Of a stretch of 64,000 nt of DNA, positions 10,275 through 22,509 are shown one piece after another. Each line of letters starts with the position of its first letter. Position 1 is the first letter of the stretch. The position numbers and the translations under genes were made by a program. The notes below the pieces were generated by a model. That model had not been told where the DNA came from. It saw nothing but the letters and a program-made list of their open reading frames with translations, and ran no database searches. The DNA lies in assembly GCA_028023455.1 (NCBI GenBank), contig JAQFVV010000277.1, forward strand, positions 498,001 to 562,000, written 5' to 3'. The DNA is from Epiperipatus broadwayi. Lineage: Eukaryota > Onychophora > Udeonychophora > Euonychophora > Peripatidae.

Positions 10275-11258
10275 TTATTGATGTGATGCTTTACGGGTGT
10301 TTTATGCGTGTGATGCTTTATAGAGTGTTTTATGGAGGTGATGCTTTTTTTTAATATGGTTTATGGGAGTGATGCTTTACAGGATGGTTTATGAGGGTGA
10401 TACTTTATAAGGTAGTTTATGGGGGTGATGTTTTATAGGGTTTATGGGGGTGATGCTTTATAGGGTGGTTTACAGGGGTTATGCTTTATAGGATGGTTTA
10501 TAAGGTCTATGCTTATAGGGTGATTTATGAGAATGATGCTTCATAGTATAGTTTATGGTGGCAATGTTTATAGGATAGGTTATGAAAGGGATGCTTTTTA
10601 GGGTGGTTTATGAGGATGGTATATGAGGATGATGCTTTATAGGGTGGTTATTGGGGATGATAAGGATGGTTTATGGAGGTGATAAGAGTGTTTGTACTTT
10701 ATAGGGTGGTTTATGGTGGTGATGTTTTATAGGATGGTTTATGGGAGTGATGCTTTATAGGGTGGTTTATGGGGGTGAAGCTTTATAGGGTGTTTTCAGG
10801 GATAATGATTTATAGGGTGGTATATAGGGGTCCATGTTTATAGGGTGGTTTATGGGATGATGCTTTATAGTGTAGTTTATGGTGGTGGTGCTTTATAGGG
10901 TGGTTGATGGGGATGGAATATGGGGATGATGCTTTATAGGGTGGTTTATTAGGGGTGATGAGGGTGGTGTGATAAGAGTGGTTTATGGGGGTGATAAGGG
11001 TGGTTTATGGGAGTGATAAGGGTGGTTTATGGGATTAATACTTTATAGAGTGATTTATGGGGTGATCCTTTATAGGGTGGTTTATGGGGGTGATGCTTTA
11101 TAGGGTGGTGTATGTGGGTGAGTGCTTTATAGGGTGGTTTATGGGAGTGATGCTTTATAGGGTTGTTTATGGGGGTGATGTTTTGTAGGGTGGTTTATGG
11201 GGGTGATGCTTTATAGGATGGTTTATGAAGGTGATACTTTATAGGATAGTTTATGGGT
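10275..11258 (+). repeat. G-rich 28-bp minisatellite, about 980 bp
   Basis: About 35 imperfect units share the core 'GCTTTATAGGGTGGTTTATG' followed by a run of three to five G and TGAT. Units vary by substitution and by deletion of half-units, especially around 10620-10690 and 10920-11040. The plus strand is strikingly G/T-rich and nearly free of C. The spaced G tracts could support G-quadruplex folding; this is inference. Confidence 0.9.
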
Positions 11259-11394
11259 TTCTATTAGTATGATTATGTCATCAATTGTGATTGACTATAT
11301 AAAAGAAAATATAATAGATTATAAAAAGTCAAGAAATTATAAAATATTAAATATAATGATGATATGATTGTAATGAGAAATAGCATAAGTATTT

Positions 11395-12112
11395 TTAATA
11401 ATATTTACTAAGGCTGTAACCTTTAGGAATAAGCGTCTGAAAAATTCGAAGGTAGGGACCTCTACAGGTCTTAGCCACAAGCTTACGCTAGGAAGAAAAG
11501 AGAGAAACTTTCTTTACTTCAACCTATTTTTATATATGAATATGTGAAGCTGAAGTGGTTAGATCTAAGAGTGTGAAGCTAATCAATACCTCACTAATTA
11601 AGTTCACAATTCTTACTATACATTAATACTCATGAAATCTTACGATTTACAATGAGTCAATGGAAAGATCTTATAGTAAGAAATCTATTACGAGAATTTA
11701 AAGTTGTAATTATAAATTTTATTAAACACACATTGTTATATTAAGTAATATTTACTAAGGCTGTAACCTTTAGGAATAAGCATCTGAAAAATTTGAAGGT
11801 AGGGACCTCTACAGGTCTTAGCCACAAGCTTACGCTAGGAAGAAAAGAGGGAAATCTTCTTTAGTTCAACCTACTTTTATATGTGAATAGGTGAAGCTGA
11901 AGTGGTTAGATCTAAGAGGGTGAAGCTATTAAGTCCACAATTCTTATTATACATTAATACTCGCGAAATCTTACGATTTACGAGTCAATGGAAAGATCTT
12001 ATAGTGAGGTCCCTACCTTCGAATTTTTCAGACGCTTATTCCTAAAGGTTACAGCCTTAGTAAATATTACTTAATATAATAATGTGCATTTAATAAAATT
12101 ACAATTATAAGT
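11395..12112. repeat. Family G element with long inverted ends, plus partial direct copy
   Basis: The motif 'AATATTTACTAAGGCTGTAA' followed by 'GTAGGGACCTCTACAGGTCT' occurs at about 11398 and again at about 11746. It reappears inverted at about 12005-12078. The second copy therefore forms a 410-bp unit (about 11703-12112) with inverted ends of about 110 bp; the first is a partial direct copy. Related ends lie at 43935-44095 and 63898-64000. No open frame is present, which fits a non-autonomous DNA element. Confidence 0.7.
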
Positions 12113-12301
12113 ATTTTTAGTACATTTAAGAATTTGAATAATAATAAATACAGAATTAAATTTACAATAAAAAGGATTAAAATATTTAGATTTTTTTTTT
12201 AAAAAAAGATAAAGAAATATTATAAACCATTGTATTAAAGATAATAAAAAAAGAGCAATAATTGATCCAAATTTGTACCCATCATTATCTCAGAAAATAT
12301 A

Positions 12302-12625
12302 AATGTCAAAAGACTTTATTTTACAAAATGACAGACTAACAAAGAATAAAGAAGAAGCATTTCGATAAAAATGAAAAGTTGAAAATGATTATTTAGAAAT
12401 GGGTTATAAAAGAAAAGATATTGGGGAGAATTTAAATGTTATTGTTACAAATAATAAAAGAAATAATATAAAGTATGTGTATGAAAATAAGAACTGGGTT
12501 TCAGATACCAATTTCAGTGGATGTATGTAAGACATCAAAGAAAAGTTACCTGATGATAGGAAAATAGTAAAGAAAAATAATAAATCTTTAGAGAAATTGA
12601 TATGTGATGCTAAAAGTCTTGATAA
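12302..12625 (+). pseudogene. Possible decayed coding relic, unrecognised
   Basis: One frame from the ATG near 12302 can be read for about 105 codons with four in-frame stops. The residues are charged and protein-like, for example YLEMGYKRKDIGENLNV and DIKEKLPDDRKIVKK. I recognise no family. The Lys/Glu/Asn richness could also be produced by AT-rich DNA, so this is a weak call. Confidence 0.2.
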
Positions 12626-13030
12626 ATAAAGTGAAGATAGTCTGCAAAATTAATTGTGACAATCGCAGTATTATATATATATATATATATAAGTCACTCA
12701 GAAAAGGTTGCAAGTCAAAATGATGAGAGAAACATGAAAGACAGTTTAAAAAAAAAGATACAAAATCAGAGTCATATGAATGAATTGTGAAAAAAATGTT
12801 CAAGCAATAAATTATATTAAAAATTACAAAGAAAGAAAATGTTATAAAATTCTATTTATTCAGAAAAATATAAACCAATATATAAATAAATATGATTTAA
12901 AAGTTAATATAATTAGATAGAAAATCATATTATTAAATGATTGGAGACTTTAAAAAAGTAATAAAATAATATTGTAGATTTGATTTTTATACTGAAAAAT
13001 TAAATAATAACAATAAGCTTCAATTTATTG
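12626..13030. other. AT-rich spacer
   Basis: Very AT-rich, with a (TA)n run at about 12673-12691. No feature recognised. Confidence 0.35.
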
Positions 13031-13260
13031 ACTAATTTTTATAACTATATATATTGTAATGGACTTCCTGATCAACGGGTACCAATTGTAATGAACCGCA
13101 CTTGCGCAATGGAAAATAAACTACCCCAATCATTAGATGTCAATTGTAATGGACTGGATTGTGATGATAAACTCTTAATTAATGATCATCTATGCATGAG
13201 AAGAAAAATTTTAAGCATGAGTAAAATATGGTCCAATCATTGATTAACAATTGTAATTTA
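13031..13260 (+). repeat. Degenerate repeat around a CAATTGTAATGGA motif
   Basis: The motif 'ATTGTAATGGAC' and variants recur at about 13053, 13086, 13143 and 13248. This gives the impression of a decayed short tandem array. A 71-codon frame across it has no recognised domain. Confidence 0.35.
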
Positions 13261-14089
13261 CCTATCGGACTAGCTGTACATAAATTATATATAGATACCA
13301 AAGAGCAACAATGAGACATTAAGTGATTTACTCTCAGGGTTCAACATGACCAGTGAGATTTAATTACTCACCAAAATATAAATTGGAAGCAAAGGGAATG
13401 TTATTGAATCCAACCTATATTTGCAGATGGGGGATTACAAAACAATATATTAATTGGTGATGGCTTATGCAAGTAATTATAAAATTGAATATTGGCAAAA
13501 CACAAAAATGATTTTATAAATAATTCTCAGTCTCAAGCATTGCCTTATGACGTTTGTACTGAAAAAATAAAAATAAATAAATAAATTTCAAATAAATCAC
13601 AATGCCATTTTGTATAAACAAATGATATATCCTTTCTTTTAATTGTGGTTTAATTTTATTTTCAACTAGTAATAGTTATGTTCAAACACATACAATATTT
13701 CTTTATTTTCTAAATTGTCATTTAAAGTCAATATTATTTAAATTCACAATGTTTGCTAACAATAGATATGGATTGATATTTGTATCTAAATAAGAACCAT
13801 CTACTGTTCAACATACAGAAAGATGCAATAATAGGAGAATAATGAAAATCATGGTAGCTTCTTAAAATAACTGTTCAGAATTATAGATACATTCCCTAAG
13901 GTTAGATCACTTAACTTTTCACAAAATTATCAGTATTACTCCACTTTTATACTGCAAGTATGAACTCCTTAGATTTATTATCTATAATAGGGCTTCTATT
14001 ATGGCCTCAAAACTTAATATCTTCTTTTATGTCATCATTGATTCTGAGAATTCAATAAATGTTTATCACTAGATTAGATAACCCTTAGT
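13261..14089. other. AT-rich spacer, nothing recognised
   Basis: No coding or repeat signal recognised. Confidence 0.35.
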
Positions 14090-14220
14090 ATATGAAATTC
14101 TAAACATCACATGATCACTATCTCATACTAGCACATTAGCACAAATGGCACTACTATATGGAGAGTTTTGCTTTGTTTTGAATTGTTATATGAAATTCTA
14201 TGAATAAAAAATATAAGAAC
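14090..14220 (-). repeat. Partial family B copy
   Basis: Contains 'AACATCACATGATCAC' and 'ATCTCATACTAGCAC', matching the start of the units at 31083-32655. This is followed by a piece ('GGCACTACTATATGGAGAGT') matching the reverse complement of the same unit. The joining of two orientations suggests rearrangement. Confidence 0.5.
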
Positions 14221-14429
14221 AACTTCTAATCTCACATATGAAGAAATATGCACGTATCTCACAAATAGAAAATGTCTACAGCTTGATCTATCTTTTAAAC
14301 ATATCTTAAATGATGAAGTTATAAATTAATTTCTGAAGGAAAATATTAAATGGTTATATTAAATATTACATATTAAACACTAATATAATACATTATGTGT
14401 ATCTTTATAAATTATTCTTATGAGAACAA

Positions 14430-14860
14430 ATGACAATAAATTTAATTTCTAGCATTCATTATATACTACATATATATAGCGTGCATGCACAATGCATTTA
14501 ATTAAAACAACCACAAAATGTTTTAATGATAAATTATATCTAGCATATTATTATTTATATTAATGAATTGAAATTTAAAACCAATTTATTTATATAACGT
14601 TCATATATAAGGCATATGAATTAAAGAACAACAGAAAAGTTTTAATAATAAATGACATCTAGCATTTTACTATTAATATTGATGAGTTAAAAGTTTAAAT
14701 CAAGTTTCTTATATTATGCGCATGTATATTGCATATGAATCAAAATAAAACAGAAAAATTTAATACTAAATGAAATCTAACAGATTATTTATACTGATTG
14801 ATTAAAACTTAAAGTTAGTTTACGTATATAAATGGCTAAATTTAAAATCAATTCATATGT
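14430..14860 (+). repeat. Diverged tandem array, unit about 115-120 bp
   Basis: Three to four degenerate units share 'ATAAATGACATCTAGCAT' (near 14648), 'GCATATGAAT' and 'AACAGAAAA' motifs. Successive anchors lie about 93, 122 and 116 bp apart. The sequence is AT-rich and old-looking. Confidence 0.5.
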
Positions 14861-15937
14861 AAATTTAAAAAAAATCAAATTAATTTACTATTTAATTTTC
14901 TTTGTTTTTTTTTTTCATTTTAAAGTTCGACCACTATATTTGACACATCTTTATCCATTTTGGCATAGATTGATTTAATATGTGGATAATTTTAAATGAC
15001 AAATGTATGGATTCATAAGCCATTTGTAAATGATTGTCTTGGAGTATTCTTTTATCCAGGTTAGGTTTTAATGGATCAATTGAAAGTGGCATATTGACTT
15101 TGAATACTTAGATAATGTTTATATTGACTTGCTGTATACAAATAGCTAATCATTTTTCCGTTAGTTTTCACTCAAATGCATACTCATTAATAATTTGCTT
15201 CTCTACCAATGGATGTTACTTATTGGACAGAATAAGACCAAGAAAACTAAATCCCCCTAGCCCATAATTTACTGTTTACTTTGCCATTTCCAATGACATC
15301 ATATCCAAGAGAATATTATGATTATGCCAAAAAAAGTATTAAACAGCAGCAAAGTTTTGCTTCTTTATCCTAATTGCGATAGTCAATAATCTTTTTTTTT
15401 TTGTTGCTATAATGTTTAGCTCAGTCTTTCATATGCTACTGATATTAATCCCATTATTACAACAATCGTTGATTTTTAAAATATTAAAGTTAAAAAATAA
15501 TTACATACAAAATTATGCTTTACAGTTGACAAAAAATAAATAAATAAGTAATATATATAATAAAATTACATTGCAAATAATTTCAAAAACAAATATTTTA
15601 AATACAAACCAATATCTTTGTAAAATCTATACACACAAACATATACATATTATATCACCGCTGCCTTTTTCAAATCCCAAAATCATAATTAAATGCATAT
15701 ACCAAAAATAATTGAAATAAATAACGATATCAACTAACAACAACATATATAAATAAATTCCTGCATCAAAGCCAAACCAAAGATTTTTTTTTATGACACT
15801 AATGATACTTTGATGGAAAGGATGGGTCTTTCCAATCTTTACAATATATATATATATGTTACTTTTAAAAAAAATTAATGTATTATAATTTGAATGGTGC
15901 CCACTGGATGAAGTTACTATAGAATAAAATGTGATTA
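14861..15937. other. AT-rich spacer
   Basis: No gene recognised. Contains poly-T runs and a short (TA)n tract near 15845. Confidence 0.35.
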
Positions 15938-16605
15938 TTAAGAGGAGACATCTTGATAAGTTTTGTATGAGGAATGAAAATTGATGATATGTGTAGAGAG
16001 ATGGTAATCTGGACCAACTGATGATTGCTGGTTTAGCATGAAATACGGATATTGGTGATTATTTAGCTTTTCTACATATATGTGTGCAAGGGTATCAGTG
16101 TTATGAGATAGTGTGGAGAGTAGTGGGTCATATATCGACACAGGTATATAATAAGCCTGTGTGTTTCAGTTATTACATAGTAGAGATGTCTGCCCATTCC
16201 TTGTATATATATTAAATGAATTATGTCCTGTACATGAGGGGTCAGATTGATCTTAGGTCAACATGGGTGTGACAAGAATCTCGGCTTTAGAGTGGCTTTT
16301 GAGCATTCCATCATCAGATTTTCAATTGGATGAACGGTTGAAGAGTTGGAGTGTGGAGTAGATTAAAGCCTGTTCATTAAAGTATGAGGATTGACTATCT
16401 TAATATATATCTGAGCACTTATAGCATATATGTGTAGAGATGGTAATCTGGACCAACTGATGATTGCTGGTTTATCATGAAATATGTATATTGGTGATTA
16501 TTTAGTTTTTCAACATATATGTGTTCAAGTGTATCAGTGTTATTAGATAGAGTGGAGAGTGGTGGGTCATGTGAAAGTCTGTGCTCATATACCCTATATA
16601 TGTGA
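15938..16605 (-). repeat. Family A copies in direct orientation
   Basis: Two half-elements (about 15985-16165 and 16395-16600) in the same orientation each carry 'GGTAATCTGGACCAACTGAT' and end with 'GAGTGGTGGGTCATGTGAAA' or a variant. The stretch between (about 16240-16390) matches the centre of the element, including 'GGTCAACATGG' and 'ATCAGATTTTCAATTGGAT'. A near-palindromic 'ACAGGTATATAATAAGCCTGT' sits near 16141. Non-coding. Confidence 0.7.
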
Positions 16606-16799
16606 TGTTTTAAATAAATTTTATTTGTTTTTAGATGTTTATTGTCACTTTTGTTTAAGATTGAGTAGTATTTTAAATTTTACATAAAATAAATATTACA
16701 ATTTAATTTCTTGATGCTATATCTTTTGCCAGCACTTAGTTGATATTCATAGTTAGTTAAATAGATAATGACAATAAAATGGCTTTATTTCTTGAGTGA

Positions 16800-16905
16800 T
16801 CACAAGAAGGTTCAAGCTCTGGAATTACAGAACTGGAATTGATCTGAAGATCTCATATTCCAGAGGCTTCTATTCTCCAACTGCCATCAAAGAATTCAGA
16901 GCAAT
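16800..16905 (+). repeat. Family I dispersed repeat (SINE-like)
   Basis: A short block with 'TGGAATTGATCTGAAGATCT' is related to 28795-28900 and less clearly to 29105-29200. Its size and dispersal suggest a SINE, but no convincing pol III boxes were found. Confidence 0.35.
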
Positions 16906-17490
16906 TATTAATAATAATGATCATATTTAGACTAAAGATTATTCCACCATTTTCAATTCTGATATGAATTTTAAACTTAAAAATTAATATACCTATTTTT
17001 ATTTAATATAACCATTCTTTTACTAATAGAATTTCACTCTTTTTCACCACTCTCCTACATACTTCAATTTTAGTACGCACATCTGGAAAAGATAAATGAT
17101 TCCACGATGCATTAATGACTAAATCAGAAGTTTTTAATTGTCCTAAGATTACATCTCTTCACTTATTTGCAATAAATTACTACAATTCAATGTACAAGTG
17201 CTATACTTACTTATAGTCATTTGATAATACATTATTCAATATTTTTGCTGGTGTTTGTAGCAATACAATGGATAGGAATAAATGGCAGCCCCAAGTTAAA
17301 TAAGAATCTTAATTTATTTTTGAAACATTATTGATGATTCTATTACAAAGAATACAAATAATGTATTGAAAAATTTTAGTTTCCTTTAAAATAGTTACAT
17401 TAAGGGTATTATGGTTTTCGTTTTGTGTATGTTATGACTATGTATAGCTCATAGCTAAATATATTGCCCTGCTTAATTATGTGATTATTA
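16906..17490. other. AT-rich spacer
   Basis: Nothing recognised. Confidence 0.3.
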
Positions 17491-17491
17491 C

Positions 17492-17701
17492 ATGGAAGTG
17501 CATGAGTTTGCACTGGTCTCAGACAGAGTTATTGGAGCTTGGTGGTCCTGCATCTTGGACCTCGTTGCCTGTTGTGGTAGTTGGCAAAATGCTGAATGGC
17601 TGCCTATTCAGATGAAGCAAATGGGTCTTCGCTTCAGGGTCCAAGGTGTGGTAATCATGGGCCTTCTAAGATGCCCATCGGGGCTGGATCATATTGATTG
17701 A
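17492..17701 (+). other. GC-richer 69-codon open frame, unrecognised
   Basis: A 69-codon frame lies in a patch of clearly higher G+C than its surroundings. It includes a Trp/Cys-rich stretch (WWSCILDLVACCGSW). No domain is recognised, and no splice or promoter context is evident. It could be an exon, a fragment of an old element, or chance. Confidence 0.2.
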
Positions 17702-19558
17702 TGCACAAAAAGATATTAAATATGATTGGAATACAGTTATAAAGATATAATTGTTATGAAATGTATAGCCTATTATAATCAAATGAATAATTTTTTATAT
17801 TTATAAAATTAAATGCTTTGTAATTTGTAATGGGAAAGTAGTCCCAAAATAATCTGTAATCTTTTGATTAATAAAAGTTGTTCTTGAAAGATTATTCAAT
17901 ATTTTTCTAAAGGTGAAGTAAAAGTTATAGAGCTATGCTGCTATCCGTGAACTTTGAGCTCCATAGATTATCATTTTACCACTGTATAAAATTTATGCAG
18001 GGTACCTCCTTGATGAAAATATATAAAGGTATATGGTCTGAGCCAATTTCTGGAATGCATCATAGGGTTTTTTTTCCAGATGTCATTATTTGTGTCTTTG
18101 AAGAATATATAGTAAAGCAAATGAATTTAAAATATATCTTGAAATAAAGTCACATGAGATTTGCTAAAGATATCCTCTTCACAGAAAACCAAATTAAACG
18201 TGGAAAAAAAATTCTTAAAAGAATTGGAAAAAGAAGATGAAAGAGCTAGTGTAGACATTGACAATAAGAAACAAATTATGATAAATTATTCACAAGAGCT
18301 GCAAGTAAAACTAAATTGAACACCAATCTCAGTGTATGTATAAGAACAAATATGTAGGACCGATATGATCATTTTACAATAATTAATGTGAGATAGGAAT
18401 ATATTGCAAAAAATCATAAAATCTAAAAGATTATATGAAAGTATAATTGTTTATTCTTTATTCAATAAATAGTATAAAATTAGTATTTAGAAGGTTGACA
18501 GATGTTCAAGCACCAAAAGAGGTTTAATACAAAAATTCCATTCACTTGGCACAACTGGATTTTTCCACTTTCCTAAGCTAAAAATTGTTCAAACAAGATT
18601 ACTTTCTTGAGATCGCCACCACATTGCTATTATAAAACCCAAAGTAAATCATGCTTAATATTCACAGCAGCTTGAGATGAGAAGAAAAAGCAATTGGTGA
18701 AAATTTTGAAATTTAAAGAATTATGTGGGAAAAAAAATTCTATGTTGAATCTTAGAATAAATTCTATATTAAAGTAGGTTACCTATATACAGGCAACACA
18801 AAAAATTAAGGTAAATAAAAAATGACAAAATTAAAACTAATGGAAAAATGAAAGTGTCTATTTAGAAATGTTCACACATGATCATTAAAATTAGCTTAAT
18901 GAATTCACAAGGTAGAGCCAATATCTATTCATTTTAACATCCTTATAAACAAAAAATTGATTATCAAATATAATGTCAGATTTGTTGCCAATTCTGATAA
19001 ATATCATTGTATTATAAGTCTTCCATGTAAGACCATTGAGACCCAAACTAAAATATTTATTTTTCATTTGCAAAGCAGATTTAATACTAGAGGTTACCAT
19101 ATTGATATATTTAGCACTTGGAAAGTTTATTGTTCCAATTATTTTATAGTATTATTGTATATTTAAATATTTAATATTTAATTGCTTGTTTAAAGACTGT
19201 TAAAATGAGTAGTATTGACACTGACATGTAAATTTATATAATAAGCTGATTTAAATAATACTGTGCTGATATTTCATAGATTTGATGTTCACACTAATAA
19301 ATGTTATTGTCCAATCTGTTCTCCATAGAAGTCTTTGTAAATTCAAATCAGAATAGTTACTTTTCATTTGCAAAGCACTATGATATAGACAGTGTTGTAC
19401 TAATATGAGAAATACTTGAAAAGTCTATTGTTTCAGTTATTATATATTACTAGCACTGTACTGATTGAGTGAACACATCATGAGAAAATAATAAATCAGA
19501 AAGGTCTTCATTCAGCAATGGATATTTACCTCTAGCAACAAAAATACTTAATAAAGCA

Positions 19559-19604
<46 letters not shown>
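17702..19604. other. AT-rich spacer with (TA)n
   Basis: No feature recognised apart from a (TA)n tract at about 19561-19607 immediately 5' of an RTE fragment. Short frames at 17935-18147, 18891-19100 and 18957-19166 have no motifs. Confidence 0.35.
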
Positions 19605-19611
<7 letters not shown>

Positions 19612-19880
19612 GGAGTAACAAGAAAGAACTGAAAGCAAAATATTTGGGTATATGATGAAAAGGATATCAATGACATCACTGAAAGAATTAAGAGAGTGAA
19701 AGCTGCTGGGATGGATGTATTTCTAAAAGAGATAATACATAAATAGTTTTAAACTAGGTCCAAGAGATTTTAAAGACCTAGAAAGGGACCATGTATGAAA
19801 TGAGTAGGGAAAAGAGGCTACTGATTGTAGAAACTGCATTATTCTTGGAGAGATCTTCATCCTATAGTGGATCAATAATG
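19605..19880 (+). pseudogene. Diverged RTE-type LINE 3' end
   Basis: The plus strand follows the same order as the better copies: 'ATGTTGGGAGTAACAAGAAA', then segments matching the GHIARRDD, PRDCKRPR and WMDEIRK regions, ending near 'GGATCAATAATG'. It is heavily mutated with several indels and no open frame. It starts directly after a (TA)n tract. Confidence 0.6.
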
Positions 19881-20123
19881 ATTAAAAATTATATATCTAT
19901 ATTTAAAAATTAAATTCACATTTTAAATATTTGATTTTAGACAATTGAGAAAAGGGGTGATAATGAATTCAATGGGAATTTTAACCAATCAGATCCTTTT
20001 AGTCAAGTTAATCCCATATAGCTATTCAAATGTTATAAGCATTGTTTTGTATATAAAGAGAATTATGTATATATATTCAAATATTTTTTTTCTATCCTTA
20101 TTCTAATTATAATTGATTTATTT

Positions 20124-20290
20124 CAACATTTTGAACAATGGCTATGAAGAGGTTTTATTCAGTATATATATATATAGTTAATGTCTGAGCATGTTTTCAG
20201 CTGATGAATCTGGTTTCATCAGCCTAAAAGACATTCAACCATATATATATAGTGAATAAAACCTCTTCTTGACTAATGTTCAAGATGTTT
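20124..20290. repeat. Palindromic element of about 165 bp
   Basis: Inverted arms contain 'GAAGAGGTTTTATTCAGTAT' and 'GTGAATAAAACCTCTTC', each flanked by a TA run. The centre holds a second perfect hairpin, CTGATGAA...TTCATCAG. The size and symmetry suggest a MITE-like element. Confidence 0.55.
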
Positions 20291-20711
20291 AAGTATATAT
20301 ATATACATACATCATATAATCATGAAAATATTATATATATATATATATATATATATGATCTTATATTTAAGGTTAAATAAATTGTAAATTTCTAATACTA
20401 TAAAGAATGATCAGTAATTGTTTTTATATTTATTAAAAGCCTATATTGTGAATAAGGGTTTCATTTAAAAAAATATGCAAATACATGCAAATGTACATTT
20501 GTTTATGGAAAATCCCACCTAAACAAAGTCATACCAAACTCAACTCATACTTCATTGGTTAAAGAGATAAGGTAGCAATGAATTTTAGAGTTAAGATGCT
20601 AAGTTTTTAAATAAAATTATACATTAGCAATGAAATTTTATAACTTAATTACAGTTAAGATTTTTTAGAGTAACGAGAAAATTTTGTATTATTAATTAAT
20701 GAAGAAGTTCA
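20291..20711. other. AT-rich spacer with (TA)n
   Basis: (TA)n runs near 20294-20304 and 20334-20356. Nothing else recognised. Confidence 0.35.
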
Positions 20712-20840
20712 CTGCATATATGGTCACACTGTTACTGTGGCAAATTTGAGAGTTCATGATCCATGGATTGTGTCTTAGCTTTGATATTCCCAAATCCCAG
20801 AAGTCACTTATGAACTCCTGAACAATAAAACCACTATAAA
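20712..20840 (+). repeat. Family C SINE
   Basis: A copy of the most dispersed short family. Its 3' half reads 'ATGAACTCCTGAACAATAAA', matching other copies that end 'GAGCAATAAACCATTCAAT...'. In fresher copies the 5' part resembles a tRNA-derived head. Confidence 0.5.
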
Positions 20841-20954
20841 TTTTCTAAAAAGTTACTTCTATTGGGTCAATGATTGTGAAATTGGTTTCTATATTGTAAT
20901 CTATCCCCATTTGAATATAATTATGAATTTCAAAGTTAAATCATCTTGAGTTTA

Positions 20955-21567
20955 ACATCAAATCACCACCACATAAATTCGGCCAAATACAAATCAAGAT
21001 GCTGAAGTGCAATTCCTCATTTTTTTTATTCATCCAATTGACTGAACTCCAAATTCCTTCTACATTCTTCATATGGACAATGGTTTCTGGATCAATGAAA
21101 TTATAGCTATGATTGCATCAAAAATGTTCGGATACGGAAACTCACAGTTCATCTGTTTTGTAGGATTTCCAGCAGTCCAAGTACACTATGGTAACCTCTT
21201 CAATGTTATCTTTGATGGCTTGCATGAGAATCAGTGCTGTCCTATTGGAAATTCTTATGATGAAGCATTGGTCCATGTCTTGTCAGAAACCCCATATATT
21301 CACTGCTCCAGAAATATTCAGGCAGCCTGGTTCTTGTGCTTACTAAACAGACATTCATCAATATCCACTACTTTCTCTGGTCCTCCAATTTTTTAAATCT
21401 CTCTGGTTATCATGGCAGACACACAGGCAGTTGATGATGGTTTTGAGTGATATTTCCAGCTGGTCTTCACATTATTCAATGGATGTCATGACCAGCTGCA
21501 GATGAATCTCAGAACAATGATGAAGGTGATTCTAGAGCCCTGGAACCATGTTCCCTTATGAATGGAA
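20955..21567 (-). pseudogene. Merlin-type DDE transposase relic
   Basis: Minus-strand conceptual translation, with frame changes, recovers the order of a Merlin (IS1595/ISXO2-like DDE) transposase. The pieces are: GTWFQGSRI near 21550; IGGPEKVVDIDECLF near 21385, with the first catalytic Asp in IDE; YLDCWKSYKT near 21165, with the second Asp; CNHSYNFIDPET near 21110; NVEGIWSSVNW near 21060, with the third acidic residue; and YLAEFMWW near 20980. At least two frameshifts and several stops break it. A normal protein would be roughly 250-350 residues. Terminal inverted repeats were not located. The plus-strand frame at 21073-21396 is its antisense shadow. Confidence 0.85.
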
Positions 21568-22505
21568 ACTTTATTTTGGAAATCTCGAATATAACAACAC
21601 CATTGTTTATCTGATATATAGATGTAAAGGCTCATATCATAATCATTGTCACACACTTTTTTTAATGGCAGGATACCATATATTTGGAAGAAATGGACTT
21701 TGTTCAGTTTAGTAGTGAGTAGCTTTCAAATTTGACTACTCATTTTCATAATAGAAAAAAAATCACAGGTCAGCACTTGAAGAGGGTGGTGTTGTGTATA
21801 TGAGACATGGATTAGTCATGCCAGGATTATTGGATGACATCACAGCATAATATAAAATGTAAAATTAGCAGCAAAAGCAAGATTTTTATGTAAAAAAATT
21901 TTTTTCCAGATTGGAAATAGGATATAATATTCATGGAAAAAATATTATTTTCTTTCCTTTTAAAAGATTGTAAATGTGTTTAATTTGGTGTTTATTTCCA
22001 GATTCATTTGTGAGACCAATTTCCAATCACAGTAGGGCCAATCCCAAAGGACCTTATTTGTAAAGGTTTTAAAAGGAGGTAATATTTAACTTGTCTTCCA
22101 GATTTTCTGAGCAGATAGAATATGTACAGAAATGTCCGATTATGGTTAAAGAGAAACCATTTTATATCACATGACATTATCACATGTTTGTATCAAGTGT
22201 TTTGCTGCAGGATATATTTTAGAGAAGAATGAATTTACTTATTAAATTATTTTATAAATTTGTCATTTTTGTAATGCAATAATTTCATCAGCTGTAGTAT
22301 AAACAAATTTAAAAGATAGAATTAAACTTTTTCACAAATTCATTAAATATGTTTGTATTTTTGTCTTCTCTCATACTGATTAGTTGTTTTTTAAATTTAT
22401 TTTCTAAGCAATAAATACCATTATTCGAATTGGACTAGTAATATAATTTTATTAATCAAGTTGCAAAAAATATTCTTTAATACATATTTAATATATATTT
22501 ATAGA
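21568..22505. other. AT-rich spacer, nothing recognised
   Basis: Moderately AT-rich sequence. No convincing coding or repeat signal; it may hold the 5' flank of the Merlin element. Confidence 0.3.
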
Positions 22506-22509
22506 AATC

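Noticed and set aside
21073-21396. A 107-codon plus-strand frame
   Set aside because: It is antisense to the Merlin transposase relic, whose motifs are on the minus strand.
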